From assembly GCA_045637525.1 (NCBI GenBank), contig JAZTZP010000069.1, forward strand, positions 1 to 54,084: DNA of 54,084 nucleotides, in the 5' to 3' direction. Both the position numbers and the translations under genes were made by a program. Source of the stretch: JAZTZP01 sp045637525. GTDB taxonomy: Bacteria > Bacillota > Clostridia > UBA1381. Within the stretch, counting starts at the first letter, position 1; each line of letters begins with the position of its first letter. The notes under the pieces were generated by a model. It had not been told where the DNA came from and did no database searches. It worked only from the letters and a program-made list of their open reading frames with translations. This document shows, one piece after another, positions 8,016 to 16,285 of the stretch.

Positions 8016-10166
8016 GTGCGTGACATAAAATGTAAAAAAGTACCTGTGATAATGCAGATGGAAGCCCTGGAGTGCGGTGCAGCAAGTCTTGCAATGGTTT
8101 TGGCATATCACGGAAAATGGCTTCCTCTCGAACAGGTTCGTTCTGACTGCGGCGTATCAAGAGACGGTTCAAATGCAAAAAATATAATAAAAGCCGCAAA
8201 GAGCTATGGTCTTATCTCCAAGGCGTACAGATATGAACCGCAAGACCTGAAAACAACCGCAAAATATCCTTGTATTATACATTGGAATTTCAATCATTTT
8301 GTAGTGCTGTGCGGATTTAAAGGAGACAATGCAATTATAAACGATCCGGCAAGAGGAACGTTTGCGGCATCCCCCGAAGAACTTGACAGCTCATTTACCG
8401 GAATTTGTCTTTGTTTTGAGCCGGGTGATGACTTTGTAAAAGAAGGAAGTAAAAAAAGTATTATTTCTTATTCGCTTAAAAGAATATCTGATGCCAAAGC
8501 GCCGGCTATGCTTATCGCATTTGCAACACTCCTTGTATCGGTAATTGGAATTGTAAATATTGCGATGTCAAGAACCTTTGTTGATATCCTTCTTGCTGAT
8601 TTCAACCATGACTGGCTTGTGCCATTTATATTTATTCTTGCAGGAATAGGCTTTTTACAGATAATTGTGCTTGCGGTAAAGGAAATCAGCAGTTACAGAA
8701 TTAACGGCTCCCTGGCGGCTTCCGGCAGTGTGAGCTTTATGTGGAAAATACTTCATCTTCCCATGGAGTTCTTTTCACAGCGAATGGCGGCAGATCTGCA
8801 ACTTCGTATGACGTCCAACACGCAGATTGCAAAAATTATTGTTGTAACCCTGGCACCTCTTGTGCTTGATGCAGTAATGATGATTGTATATCTTGCGGTA
8901 ATGCTCAAATACAGTGTTATTCTTACACTGATAGGTGTGGCAAGCGTTATTGCAAACATCGCTGTATGTGCTTATGTATCTCACAAAAGAACGAATATAC
9001 TTCGTGTTATGCTCCGTGATGAGGGTAAGCTTGCATCATCTACTGTTTCCGGAATAGAAATGATTGAAACAATAAAATCAACAGGTGCGGAAAACGGCTT
9101 CTTTGAAAAATGGTCCGGTTATCAGGCAAGTGTAAATTCCGGCGAGGTTGAATACCTCAAAACAGATTACAGAATAGGCATTTTGCCGGAGCTTATAACC
9201 TCCCTTGCAGAAATTCTCGTTTTGACAACAGGTGTTGCCCTTACCATAAAAGGTGAATTTACACCGGGTATGCTCCTTGCGTTCCAGGGATTTTTAACTG
9301 CATTTACACTTCCTGCAAACAAACTGATGTCAGCGGGACAGACCTTGCAGGAGCTCAGGAGTGATATAGAGCGTGTCGAAGATGTTATAAAATATGCCGA
9401 CGATAATATACTGACAGCAGAAACAGAGTCAGAAGAATACGATAAGCTTTTGGGAAATATTGAGCTGAAAAATATTACTTTCGGATATTCAAAACTTGCA
9501 GAGCCTCTTGTAACAGATTTTAATTTAACTGTGAAACCGGGGCAGAAAATTGCCGTAGTAGGTTCTTCAGGCTGCGGCAAATCAACAATCGCAAAGTTAA
9601 TTTCGGGATTATATGAACCTTGGAACGGTGAAATCCTTTTTGACGGGAAGAAAATTAACGAAATAGACAAGTCTGTATTTACAGGCTCTGTTGCAGTAGT
9701 AGATCAGGATGTAATATTGTTTGAGGATACTATTGCAAACAATATAAAAATGTGGGATAGCTCTATTGAGGATTTTGAAATGATAATGGCTGCCCGTGAC
9801 GCAAAAATTCACGATGACATTATAGAACGTAACGGCGGATATAATTACCGCATTTATGAAGGCGGTAAGGATTTTTCCGGCGGACAGAAGCAACGTATAG
9901 AAATTGCCCGTGTTTTGGCACAGGATCCCACAATAATTATTATGGATGAAGCGACAAGCGCATTAGATGCCAAAACCGAATATGAAGTGGTAAACTCCAT
10001 AACAGCACGCGGTATTACCTGTATCGTGATAGCACATCGACTATCTACCATACGCGATTGTGACGAAATAATAGTTATGGATAAAGGTAAAATAATTGAG
10101 CGAGGTACTCACGATGAACTGTATGCTCAGGAAGGTTATTATACAAGGTTAATTTCAAATGAATAG
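8016..10166 (+). CDS. NHLM-type ABC exporter with C39 leader peptidase
   Basis: A 716-aa peptidase-containing ABC transporter. The N-terminal C39 peptidase has Cys20 in LECGAASLAM, His94 in WNFNHFVVL and Asp110 in INDPARG. It should cut leader peptides after a double-glycine-like motif. A membrane domain follows (about residues 150-440). The ATPase has Walker A GSSGCGKST, signature FSGGQKQR and Walker B TIIIMDEATSALD. The start is GTG, 7 bases after GAGGTG; the nearby ATG at 8011 runs into a stop. The likely substrates are the leader peptides encoded at 12428 and 28727. The two-ABC plus HlyD-like arrangement is characteristic of NHLM systems. Confidence 0.92.
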   Translation: MRDIKCKKVPVIMQMEALECGAASLAMVLAYHGKWLPLEQVRSDCGVSRDGSNAKNIIKAAKSYGLISKAYRYEPQDLKTTAKYPCIIHWNFNHFVVLCGFKGDNAIINDPARGTFAASPEELDSSFTGICLCFEPGDDFVKEGSKKSIISYSLKRISDAKAPAMLIAFATLLVSVIGIVNIAMSRTFVDILLADFNHDWLVPFIFILAGIGFLQIIVLAVKEISSYRINGSLAASGSVSFMWKILHLPMEFFSQRMAADLQLRMTSNTQIAKIIVVTLAPLVLDAVMMIVYLAVMLKYSVILTLIGVASVIANIAVCAYVSHKRTNILRVMLRDEGKLASSTVSGIEMIETIKSTGAENGFFEKWSGYQASVNSGEVEYLKTDYRIGILPELITSLAEILVLTTGVALTIKGEFTPGMLLAFQGFLTAFTLPANKLMSAGQTLQELRSDIERVEDVIKYADDNILTAETESEEYDKLLGNIELKNITFGYSKLAEPLVTDFNLTVKPGQKIAVVGSSGCGKSTIAKLISGLYEPWNGEILFDGKKINEIDKSVFTGSVAVVDQDVILFEDTIANNIKMWDSSIEDFEMIMAARDAKIHDDIIERNGGYNYRIYEGGKDFSGGQKQRIEIARVLAQDPTIIIMDEATSALDAKTEYEVVNSITARGITCIVIAHRLSTIRDCDEIIVMDKGKIIERGTHDELYAQEGYYTRLISNE

Positions 10167-10180
10167 GAGATGATGTTATT

Positions 10181-12370
10181 ATGGGATGGTTTGATGAACA
10201 AATAAGACAACGAAAAAACAGCGACGATGCTGTTCTTTCAGAATCCCTATATGACATTATAGGAGCTGCTTGCGGAAATAAGATATTCTATGTCCCCCAA
10301 GACAACAGAAAAGCAGTAAAAAATGAAATAGATAAGATATTAAGATTCTACCATGTCAAAAGCCGTGAATTGCCTGACTCGGTAAAAGAAATTGATGACC
10401 AGCTTGAATATCTGCTGCGACCTCATGGCATTATGCGAAGAATTGTTTTATTAAAAGAGAACTGGTATAAAAACGCGGCAGGACCTATGCTTGCTACGAA
10501 AAAATCCGATAGCAGTGTAGTTGCCCTCATCCCGGGCAGAGGTTCGGCATATTGGTTTACGGATACGTCTTCGGGCAAACGGATGAAAGTTACATCAGAT
10601 ACTGTAAAGCTTTTTGAAAATGAAGCTCTTTGCTTTTATAAACCGTTTCCGCAAAGAATAATTTCCGAAAAGGAACTCACAAAATATGTTTTCAACACAA
10701 TCCCTAAAAAAGATATTGCCGTCTTTGCAGTTATTACATTTGCGGTTCTTCTGATAAGTACGTTTATTCCGACACTATATAATATTATGTTCGGAACAAT
10801 AATAAATCAAAGCAGTATTAAGCCGCTTATTGCAATTAGCGTATTTTTGGTGTGTGTTTCAATCAGCACAACAGTTATGTCGGCAATGAAAAAATTGTTT
10901 ACGGGAAAAATACGAAACAAGATGAAGCTTGAAGTCGAAGCTGCGGTTATGATGCGTATTCTTTCGCTCCCTGCGGACTTCTTCAAAAAGCACAGTGCAG
11001 GAAGTCTTGCAGACAGCGTAATGTCTGTCAGCGAGCTGTGCGAAATGATTGTGGATGCTGTTTTGTCAACCGGACTTACGGCTCTGTTTTCACTGATATT
11101 TATGGCACAGATATTTATATACACCCCATCGCTTTCGATTTGGGCATTGATTTCGGTTCTTGTATCAGTTTTGTTTTCGGTATTGGTTGCCCGTTTGCAG
11201 ATGAAGATAAAAAGAAAACAGGTTAGAAAAAATGCAGAAGAACAAGGGCTTATTTATGCTCTTATAACAGGTATTCAGAAAATAAAGCTGGTGGGAGCCG
11301 AAAAAAGAGCCTTTGCAAGATGGGGCAAGGTTTTTTCTGAAAACGCCGATATTGCTTATAACCCTCCTTTCATACTGAAAATCCGCGAGGTAATAAGCTC
11401 ATTAATAACGCTGATAAGTGGAATTATTATTTATTATGTCGCAGTAAAAACACAGGTATCCGTTGCAGATTTTTATACATTCAACAGTGCCTACGGAATA
11501 GTATCGGGTGCGTTTTCAAGTTTTGCGGTTGCATCTCTCACAATTGCATGCATAAAACCGCTAATTGAACATGTAAGTCCGTTTTTTGAAACGATTCCGG
11601 AGGTATCGAATGAAAAGCAGGTTATCTCAAGAATAACCGGAGGCATTGAGCTTAACGGCGTTTCGTTCAAGTATGACGAAAACATGCCGAATGTAATAGA
11701 TAATTTAACTCTTAAAATCCGTCCCGGTCAATATGTTGCCATTGTTGGAACTACCGGCTGCGGAAAATCTACGCTTTTAAGACTTATGCTTGGCTTTGAG
11801 AAGCCCGGGCGCGGTGCAGTATATTATGACGGAAAAGATTTGGCAAAGCTTGATCTCAAATCACTTAGACAGAAAATCGGTGTAGTTATGCAGGATGGCA
11901 AATTGTTTCAGGGAGATATATTTTCAAACATTGCTATTACTGCTCCAAATCTCACACTTGATGAAGCATGGGAAGCTGCCGAAATGGCAGGTGTTGCAGA
12001 GGATATAGAAAATATGCCTATGGGTATGAACACCATCATCAGCGAAGGCAGCGGCGGTATTTCCGGCGGTCAGAGACAACGTATATTAATCGCAAGGGCC
12101 ATTGCGGCAAAACCTAAAATTTTAATGTTTGACGAGGCAACAAGTGCGCTTGACAACATAACACAAAAAATTGTGTCAGAGTCTTTGGATAAGCTCAAGT
12201 GCACAAGAATTGTTATAGCTCACCGTCTTTCAACAATAAGACAGTGCAACAGAATCATTGTTCTGGATAAAGGAAAAATTGCAGAGGATGGAACTTACGA
12301 AGAGCTTGTGGAACGTGGCGGTATTTTTGCAGAGCTTGTGGAAAGACAAAAAATTTCGGAAAAAATATAA
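10181..12370 (+). CDS. NHLM-type ABC exporter, second subunit
   Basis: A 729-aa ABC transporter pairing with the C39 exporter. Residues 1 to about 165 are a soluble N-terminal extension, characteristic of the peptidase-less NHLM subunit. A six-helix membrane domain runs to about 440, and the ATPase domain has Walker A GTTGCGKST, signature ISGGQRQR and Walker B ILMFDEATSALD. There is no C39 peptidase. The N-terminal part contains a beta-rich stretch (SSVVALIPGRGSAYWF) of unknown role. It follows the previous gene by 14 bases and is followed 57 bases later by a leader-type peptide. Confidence 0.9.
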   Translation: MGWFDEQIRQRKNSDDAVLSESLYDIIGAACGNKIFYVPQDNRKAVKNEIDKILRFYHVKSRELPDSVKEIDDQLEYLLRPHGIMRRIVLLKENWYKNAAGPMLATKKSDSSVVALIPGRGSAYWFTDTSSGKRMKVTSDTVKLFENEALCFYKPFPQRIISEKELTKYVFNTIPKKDIAVFAVITFAVLLISTFIPTLYNIMFGTIINQSSIKPLIAISVFLVCVSISTTVMSAMKKLFTGKIRNKMKLEVEAAVMMRILSLPADFFKKHSAGSLADSVMSVSELCEMIVDAVLSTGLTALFSLIFMAQIFIYTPSLSIWALISVLVSVLFSVLVARLQMKIKRKQVRKNAEEQGLIYALITGIQKIKLVGAEKRAFARWGKVFSENADIAYNPPFILKIREVISSLITLISGIIIYYVAVKTQVSVADFYTFNSAYGIVSGAFSSFAVASLTIACIKPLIEHVSPFFETIPEVSNEKQVISRITGGIELNGVSFKYDENMPNVIDNLTLKIRPGQYVAIVGTTGCGKSTLLRLMLGFEKPGRGAVYYDGKDLAKLDLKSLRQKIGVVMQDGKLFQGDIFSNIAITAPNLTLDEAWEAAEMAGVAEDIENMPMGMNTIISEGSGGISGGQRQRILIARAIAAKPKILMFDEATSALDNITQKIVSESLDKLKCTRIVIAHRLSTIRQCNRIIVLDKGKIAEDGTYEELVERGGIFAELVERQKISEKI

Positions 12371-12427
12371 TTTGTTTTATACCTTTTCCGTTTTCAGTCG
12401 TATAAAGAAGTGAAAGGAAAATGAGCT

Positions 12428-12625
12428 ATGAAACATAAACTTACAAATTTGTTTGATTTACAAAAGTTTCATAACAACAAAAAGCTCGAAGCATTAATTG
12501 ACGAAACTCATTCCCGGTATGATAAAGAAGTATATGAGGATGATTTAATAAATGTAAATGCAGCAGGCGATGTCAATTCACGGTTTCATTCGCGCTTCAC
12601 GGCGGAGGGTAAGTATGATGACTAA
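12428..12625 (+). CDS. Putative leader peptide substrate of the C39 exporter, 65 aa
   Basis: A small charged peptide with no membrane segment, placed directly after the exporter genes. Its mid-region EDDLINVNAA fits the register of C39 leaders: acidic residues, Leu at -7, Val at -4, then two small residues. The 50-aa peptide at 28727 has DELEEVTGG in the same register. Cleavage after Ala46 would release GDVNSRFHSRFTAEGKYDD; cleavage after Gly47 is also possible. There is no Cys in the product, and no lanthipeptide or thiopeptide enzyme is nearby. AAAGGA lies 10 bases before the ATG. Its 3' end overlaps the sigma factor gene by 11 bases. The role as precursor is inference. Confidence 0.65.
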   Translation: MKHKLTNLFDLQKFHNNKKLEALIDETHSRYDKEVYEDDLINVNAAGDVNSRFHSRFTAEGKYDD

Positions 12626-13106
12626 GCTTGAAGCGGAAAAAATCTATACAGAATATAAAGAGAAGGTTGAAAGATATATTTCAGGAAAAGTAGAAAACTC
12701 ACACGATGCGGAGGATTTGGTATCAGCGGTTTTCCTGAAGGTATATCATAATATAGAATCCTTTGATAACCTCAAGGCTTCAATTTCAACATGGATATAC
12801 TCAATTACAAGAAATACCGTGATTGATTATTTCCGTACACGCAAAGAATTTTGTCCTCTTGCTATTGATGTGACGGATGATTATGATGCCTGTGAAAGTA
12901 TTGAATGCGAAGAAATCCTTTCGGAGCTTGCCGATGCTCTTGCAATGCTTGAGCAAAGACAAAGAGATTTGATTATTCTGCATTATTACGATGGAAAAAC
13001 ACTGAAAAACATTGCAGCAGAATTTGGAATGTCATATATCAACGTAAAGATAATACATAAGAAAGCACTTCATTTTTTGAGAACAAAATTAAAGCAAGGA
13101 GAATGA
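12615..13106 (+). CDS. ECF-type RNA polymerase sigma factor
   Basis: A 163-aa sigma-70 family protein containing only regions 2 and 4. Region 2 shows HDAEDLVSAVFLKVYHNI and STWIYSITRNTVIDYFR. Region 4 shows the helix-turn-helix KTLKNIAAEFGMSYINVKII. GGAGGG at 12604-12609 supports ATG 12615 or 12618; further in-frame codons upstream belong to the overlapping peptide gene. No classical zinc-binding anti-sigma gene is adjacent. It may be governed by the RsbW-like kinase or MATE-HATPase encoded upstream, or may simply self-activate the array. That connection is inference. The ketosynthase gene follows 4 bases after its stop. Confidence 0.88.
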   Translation: MMTKLEAEKIYTEYKEKVERYISGKVENSHDAEDLVSAVFLKVYHNIESFDNLKASISTWIYSITRNTVIDYFRTRKEFCPLAIDVTDDYDACESIECEEILSELADALAMLEQRQRDLIILHYYDGKTLKNIAAEFGMSYINVKIIHKKALHFLRTKLKQGE

Positions 13107-13110
13107 TTTT

Positions 13111-14310
13111 TTGGAACGAGTAGTTGTTACGGGAATAGGAATTATTTCAGCAATAGGAACAGATAAAGAAACTTTCTGGAAAAATGCTGTTTTGGGAATA
13201 AACGGAATAAATCCAATAGAAAGTTTTGATACATCAAGCTATCCTACTAATTATGGCGGAGAAATCAAAGAATTTAAACCATGTGTAAAAACCATTGATA
13301 TACAATCGGCAGGAAAATGTTCACTTTACGCCGCAAGCGCAGCAAGGATGGCATATGAAGATGCCGGAATAACGGATGACGAAGGTTTCAAAGCAAATAC
13401 AGAAGTGTTTATGGGAACAACAATGGGCGAAGGACAGGAAATGGGACGAATTATACGTAAACGATTGTCCGAAAACACTGTTACTCCGCAAGAGCTATCA
13501 AAATTTCCAGCACATAATATTTCTTTAGCGGTATGCAGGGAGTTTGGTATTCACAGGCATCCTCTGCTTATATCAAATGCGTGTGCGGCAGGTAATTTTG
13601 CGATAACCGCTGCATACGAGAGAATTCGTAAAGGTATGACGCAATATGCTTTTGCCGGAGGCGCAGAGTTGTTTTCGGAGGTGGCATTTAAAGGTTTTTC
13701 AAAACTACGTTCGATGGCTTCTGAAAAATGCAGTCCGTTTGACAAAAAGCGTGAGGGAATGATACTTGGAGAAGGAGCCGGAGTTCTGTTACTTGAAAGC
13801 TTTAAGTCAGCAAAGAAGAGAAATGCTGATATTTATGCCGAGGTCATTGGCTGGGGTGCAAGCTGTGATGCATATCACATGGCAGTTCCGAGTCCCGATG
13901 CGCACGGAATAACAGCTGCAGTGCGAAACGCATTGGCAAATGCGGATATATCCGCTGAAAATGTTGATTACATATGTGCTCATGGTACAGGTACGGTCGC
14001 TAATGATAAAGCTGAGTCTCTTGCTATCAATGAAATATTTGCAAGAAGGCTCCCTGTAAGCTCTTTGAAATCAATGATTGGACACGCTATGGGTGCGGCA
14101 TCTGCGATAGAAGCAGCGGCCTGTTGTATGACAATAAAAAACGGCATTGTACTGCCTACGATTAACTTCTCAGAGGCAGATGAAGAATGTGATATAGATT
14201 GTGTGCCAAACGCATCACGCAAGGTTAAAGTAAGAATTGCCGCTAATAACGCATATGCTTTTGGCGGAAATAACAGTTGCGTATTGTTTTCGGAGGTGTG
14301 CGATGGATAA
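13111..14310 (+). CDS. Beta-ketoacyl-ACP synthase (KS-alpha, FabF-like)
   Basis: A 399-aa condensing enzyme that elongates acyl chains on ACP with malonyl-ACP. The catalytic triad is intact: Cys158 in SNACAAG, His291 in CAHGTGT and His325 in SMIGHAMGAAS, plus the C-terminal NNAYAFGGNN. The start is TTG at 13111, 9 bases after AAGGAG. It is paired with a dead homologue in the next gene (8-base overlap), a KS-alpha/KS-beta layout typical of dedicated type II polyketide or aryl-polyene/lipid pathways rather than housekeeping fatty acid synthesis. No malonyl-CoA transacylase or enoyl reductase is nearby, so malonyl-ACP would come from primary metabolism. Confidence 0.9.
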   Translation: MERVVVTGIGIISAIGTDKETFWKNAVLGINGINPIESFDTSSYPTNYGGEIKEFKPCVKTIDIQSAGKCSLYAASAARMAYEDAGITDDEGFKANTEVFMGTTMGEGQEMGRIIRKRLSENTVTPQELSKFPAHNISLAVCREFGIHRHPLLISNACAAGNFAITAAYERIRKGMTQYAFAGGAELFSEVAFKGFSKLRSMASEKCSPFDKKREGMILGEGAGVLLLESFKSAKKRNADIYAEVIGWGASCDAYHMAVPSPDAHGITAAVRNALANADISAENVDYICAHGTGTVANDKAESLAINEIFARRLPVSSLKSMIGHAMGAASAIEAAACCMTIKNGIVLPTINFSEADEECDIDCVPNASRKVKVRIAANNAYAFGGNNSCVLFSEVCDG

Positions 14311-15316
14311 AATGGTGATAACAGGCATAGGAATGGCATCTCATTTTGCCAATTCTCCGGAGGAATTATATAGTGTTCTGAAAGAATCAGAAATTATGGC
14401 CGGAGAGGTCCCGATGCCTGCTCTGGATAAAAAAAGAGGATTTGCATTTACTGACAGCATAACCAAAAAGCTTTATGGTGTGTATGAAAAAGCCATGTCA
14501 GATAGTGGTCTTTCAGATGATGATACAGCAAAAGATTACACAGGTATATTCCTTGGTAATGCACAAGGTTCATTAGACAGTATAGTTAATTTTGAAGCAA
14601 AAGCTATTGTGGAAGGTTATAAATCAGTGCTTCCGGCAAGTTTTATAAATACAGTAATGAATGCTCCTGCAGGACAATTGGCAATTCTGTCAGGAATAAA
14701 AGGTATGAATCTGACTTTTTCGGATGGCTCCTCTGCTTCGGTGAGTGCTTTGGCATACAGTGCAAACATGCTTGAGGACAAACGGATAACAAGGGCAGTG
14801 GTTGGATCAATTGAAGACGTTTCACCGCTATACGAAAGTTACCTTAGAAGCTATGATGCTATTCCTTCAGGCGGAATATGTCTTTTGACGACAGAGCCGG
14901 AAAAGGATGCTATAAAGCGTGGTGCCCAAATATATGCGACATGGCGAGGAAGTGCCGGCGCATATTACGAAACACCCGAAACAGAGCATATATATGAGGT
15001 GATGAATCGTGCTGTGACTGATTCAGGATTGGAAAAAGAAGATATTGACTTTGTTATTACAAGTTGCAGTACGGGAAAAACATCAGAAAATGAAGCCAAT
15101 GCTGTTTTGAAATTCGGTTCTCCGTATGTTGATGTAAAAAAAGTAACCGGTGAAATTTATGGTGCATTCGGAGTTTTTGCGGCAGTTTCCGCAATTGCAA
15201 TTATGCGTCATAAAATGTTGCCGGACGGTACAACCTTGAAAAGAGGAAAATATGCTTTGATTAACAGTGTAGGATTTGATGGTTATATTACAAGTTTTGT
15301 ACTTGAAGGAAGATAA
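14303..15316 (+). CDS. Ketosynthase-like chain-length-factor partner (KS-beta)
   Basis: A 337-aa thiolase-fold protein, shorter than and homologous to the preceding ketosynthase. By alignment with it, every catalytic residue is replaced: Cys158 by Ser143 (FSDGSSAS), His291 by Cys255 (ITSCSTG) and His325 by Glu284 (KVTGEIYGAFG). This matches a non-catalytic partner that shapes chain length in a heterodimer. GGAGGTG is 4 bases before ATG 14303, and this start overlaps the KS gene by 8 bases, suggesting equal expression of both subunits. Several upstream in-frame codons lie inside the KS gene and lack a ribosome binding site. Confidence 0.82.
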   Translation: MDKMVITGIGMASHFANSPEELYSVLKESEIMAGEVPMPALDKKRGFAFTDSITKKLYGVYEKAMSDSGLSDDDTAKDYTGIFLGNAQGSLDSIVNFEAKAIVEGYKSVLPASFINTVMNAPAGQLAILSGIKGMNLTFSDGSSASVSALAYSANMLEDKRITRAVVGSIEDVSPLYESYLRSYDAIPSGGICLLTTEPEKDAIKRGAQIYATWRGSAGAYYETPETEHIYEVMNRAVTDSGLEKEDIDFVITSCSTGKTSENEANAVLKFGSPYVDVKKVTGEIYGAFGVFAAVSAIAIMRHKMLPDGTTLKRGKYALINSVGFDGYITSFVLEGR

Positions 15317-15337
15317 AAGTGACAGGAGTGGCAAAAA

Positions 15338-15568
15338 ATGAACTTAAAAGAAGAAATCAGAAACAGAATTGCAGAAATGCTCGAAATTGAATCAGAAGAG
15401 CTCGGGTATGATGATTTGTTTGCCGACCACGGTATGGATTCGTTCACTGCTATGCAACTGGTTGTAGTTCTCGAAAGTGAATATGATGTCAGTATCCCCG
15501 ACAAACGAATTGTTGAACTTAAGAGTGTAAGCGATGCTGTTCGTATGATTGAGGAGTTGAAACAATGA
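15338..15568 (+). CDS. Acyl carrier protein
   Basis: A 76-aa acidic four-helix carrier protein. The phosphopantetheine attachment site is Ser35 in the DHGMDSFTAMQLV motif (Phe replaces the commoner Leu). It should carry the growing chain for the KS pair and the ketoreductase, and perhaps donate it to the NRPS condensation domain. AGGAGTGG precedes the ATG, and its stop overlaps the ketoreductase start as ATGA. No phosphopantetheinyl transferase gene is in the window, so activation depends on an enzyme encoded elsewhere. Confidence 0.92.
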   Translation: MNLKEEIRNRIAEMLEIESEELGYDDLFADHGMDSFTAMQLVVVLESEYDVSIPDKRIVELKSVSDAVRMIEELKQ

Positions 15569-16281
15569 TAAAGACGGCTATAGTAACAGGTGCGACAGGC
15601 GAAATCGGAAGAGCAATAACAGATGCTCTTATACAAAAAGATTTTGCTGTATGTGCAGTTTACAATACCGGTAAACAAAAGGCTGAAGAAATGGCTAAGA
15701 AGTATAAAGACAAGCCTTTTTACACCCTTTGTGCAGACATTTCCGATGCTGACAGTACAGAAAAGCTATATAATGAAGCAAATTCTCTGCTGGGAAAAAT
15801 TGGTGTGAGTGTACATTGTGCAGGAATAGAGTATTCGGGACTTCTTGCCATGACACCGCCGGAAAAATGGAACGAGGTTATTTCGGTTAACCTGACAGGA
15901 ACATACAACTGTTGCAAATACGCAGTAAAAAAGATGTTGCCGAATAAATACGGAAGAATTATCAACATCAGCTCTGCTTCGGCAACAATGCCCTTCCCCG
16001 GGCAAGCCGCCTACGCTGCTTCTAAAGCCGGAGTAAACGCTCTTACAAAAGCGCTTGCAAAGGAGATTGCAAAGTTCGGAATTACAGTAAATTCCGTAGC
16101 ACCGGGATTTGTATATAGCCCGATGGCAGATGAATATTATGAAAAAAATATAAGCAGTATTCCGGCAGGCAGATTTGCAGAGCCTGAGGAAATAGCGGCT
16201 GCGGTATGTTTTCTTGCAGGCGAGCAAACAGGCTACATAACCGGAGCGATATACAGTATAGATGGTGGATTGGGGGCGTAA
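15565..16281 (+). CDS. 3-oxoacyl-ACP reductase (FabG-like SDR)
   Basis: A 238-aa short-chain dehydrogenase/reductase. The cofactor loop TGATGEIG (residues 9-16) fits NADPH binding. The catalytic residues are Ser137, Tyr150 and Lys154 (YAASK), with ISVNLTGTYN before them and a C-terminal IDGGLGA. It should reduce the beta-keto group on the ACP-bound chain. A dehydratase to complete the cycle is encoded at 30460. The start overlaps the ACP stop by 4 bases (ATGA), so the two are translationally coupled. Confidence 0.9.
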   Translation: MIKTAIVTGATGEIGRAITDALIQKDFAVCAVYNTGKQKAEEMAKKYKDKPFYTLCADISDADSTEKLYNEANSLLGKIGVSVHCAGIEYSGLLAMTPPEKWNEVISVNLTGTYNCCKYAVKKMLPNKYGRIINISSASATMPFPGQAAYAASKAGVNALTKALAKEIAKFGITVNSVAPGFVYSPMADEYYEKNISSIPAGRFAEPEEIAAAVCFLAGEQTGYITGAIYSIDGGLGA

Positions 16282-16285
16282 GCCA

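Noticed and set aside
8001..8016. ATG at 8011 as start of the C39 exporter
   Set aside because: That frame ends after five codons; the GTG at 8016 gives the full peptidase domain and correct spacing.
13111..15568. Aromatic type II polyketide cluster
   Set aside because: The KS/CLF/ACP trio is present but no aromatase or cyclase is seen; a FabZ-like dehydratase and a serine NRPS suit a reduced acyl chain better.
13111..16281. Housekeeping type II fatty acid synthesis operon
   Set aside because: There is no fabD, fabH, fabI/K or acc gene, a dead KS partner is present, and the genes are embedded between a sigma factor and an NRPS.
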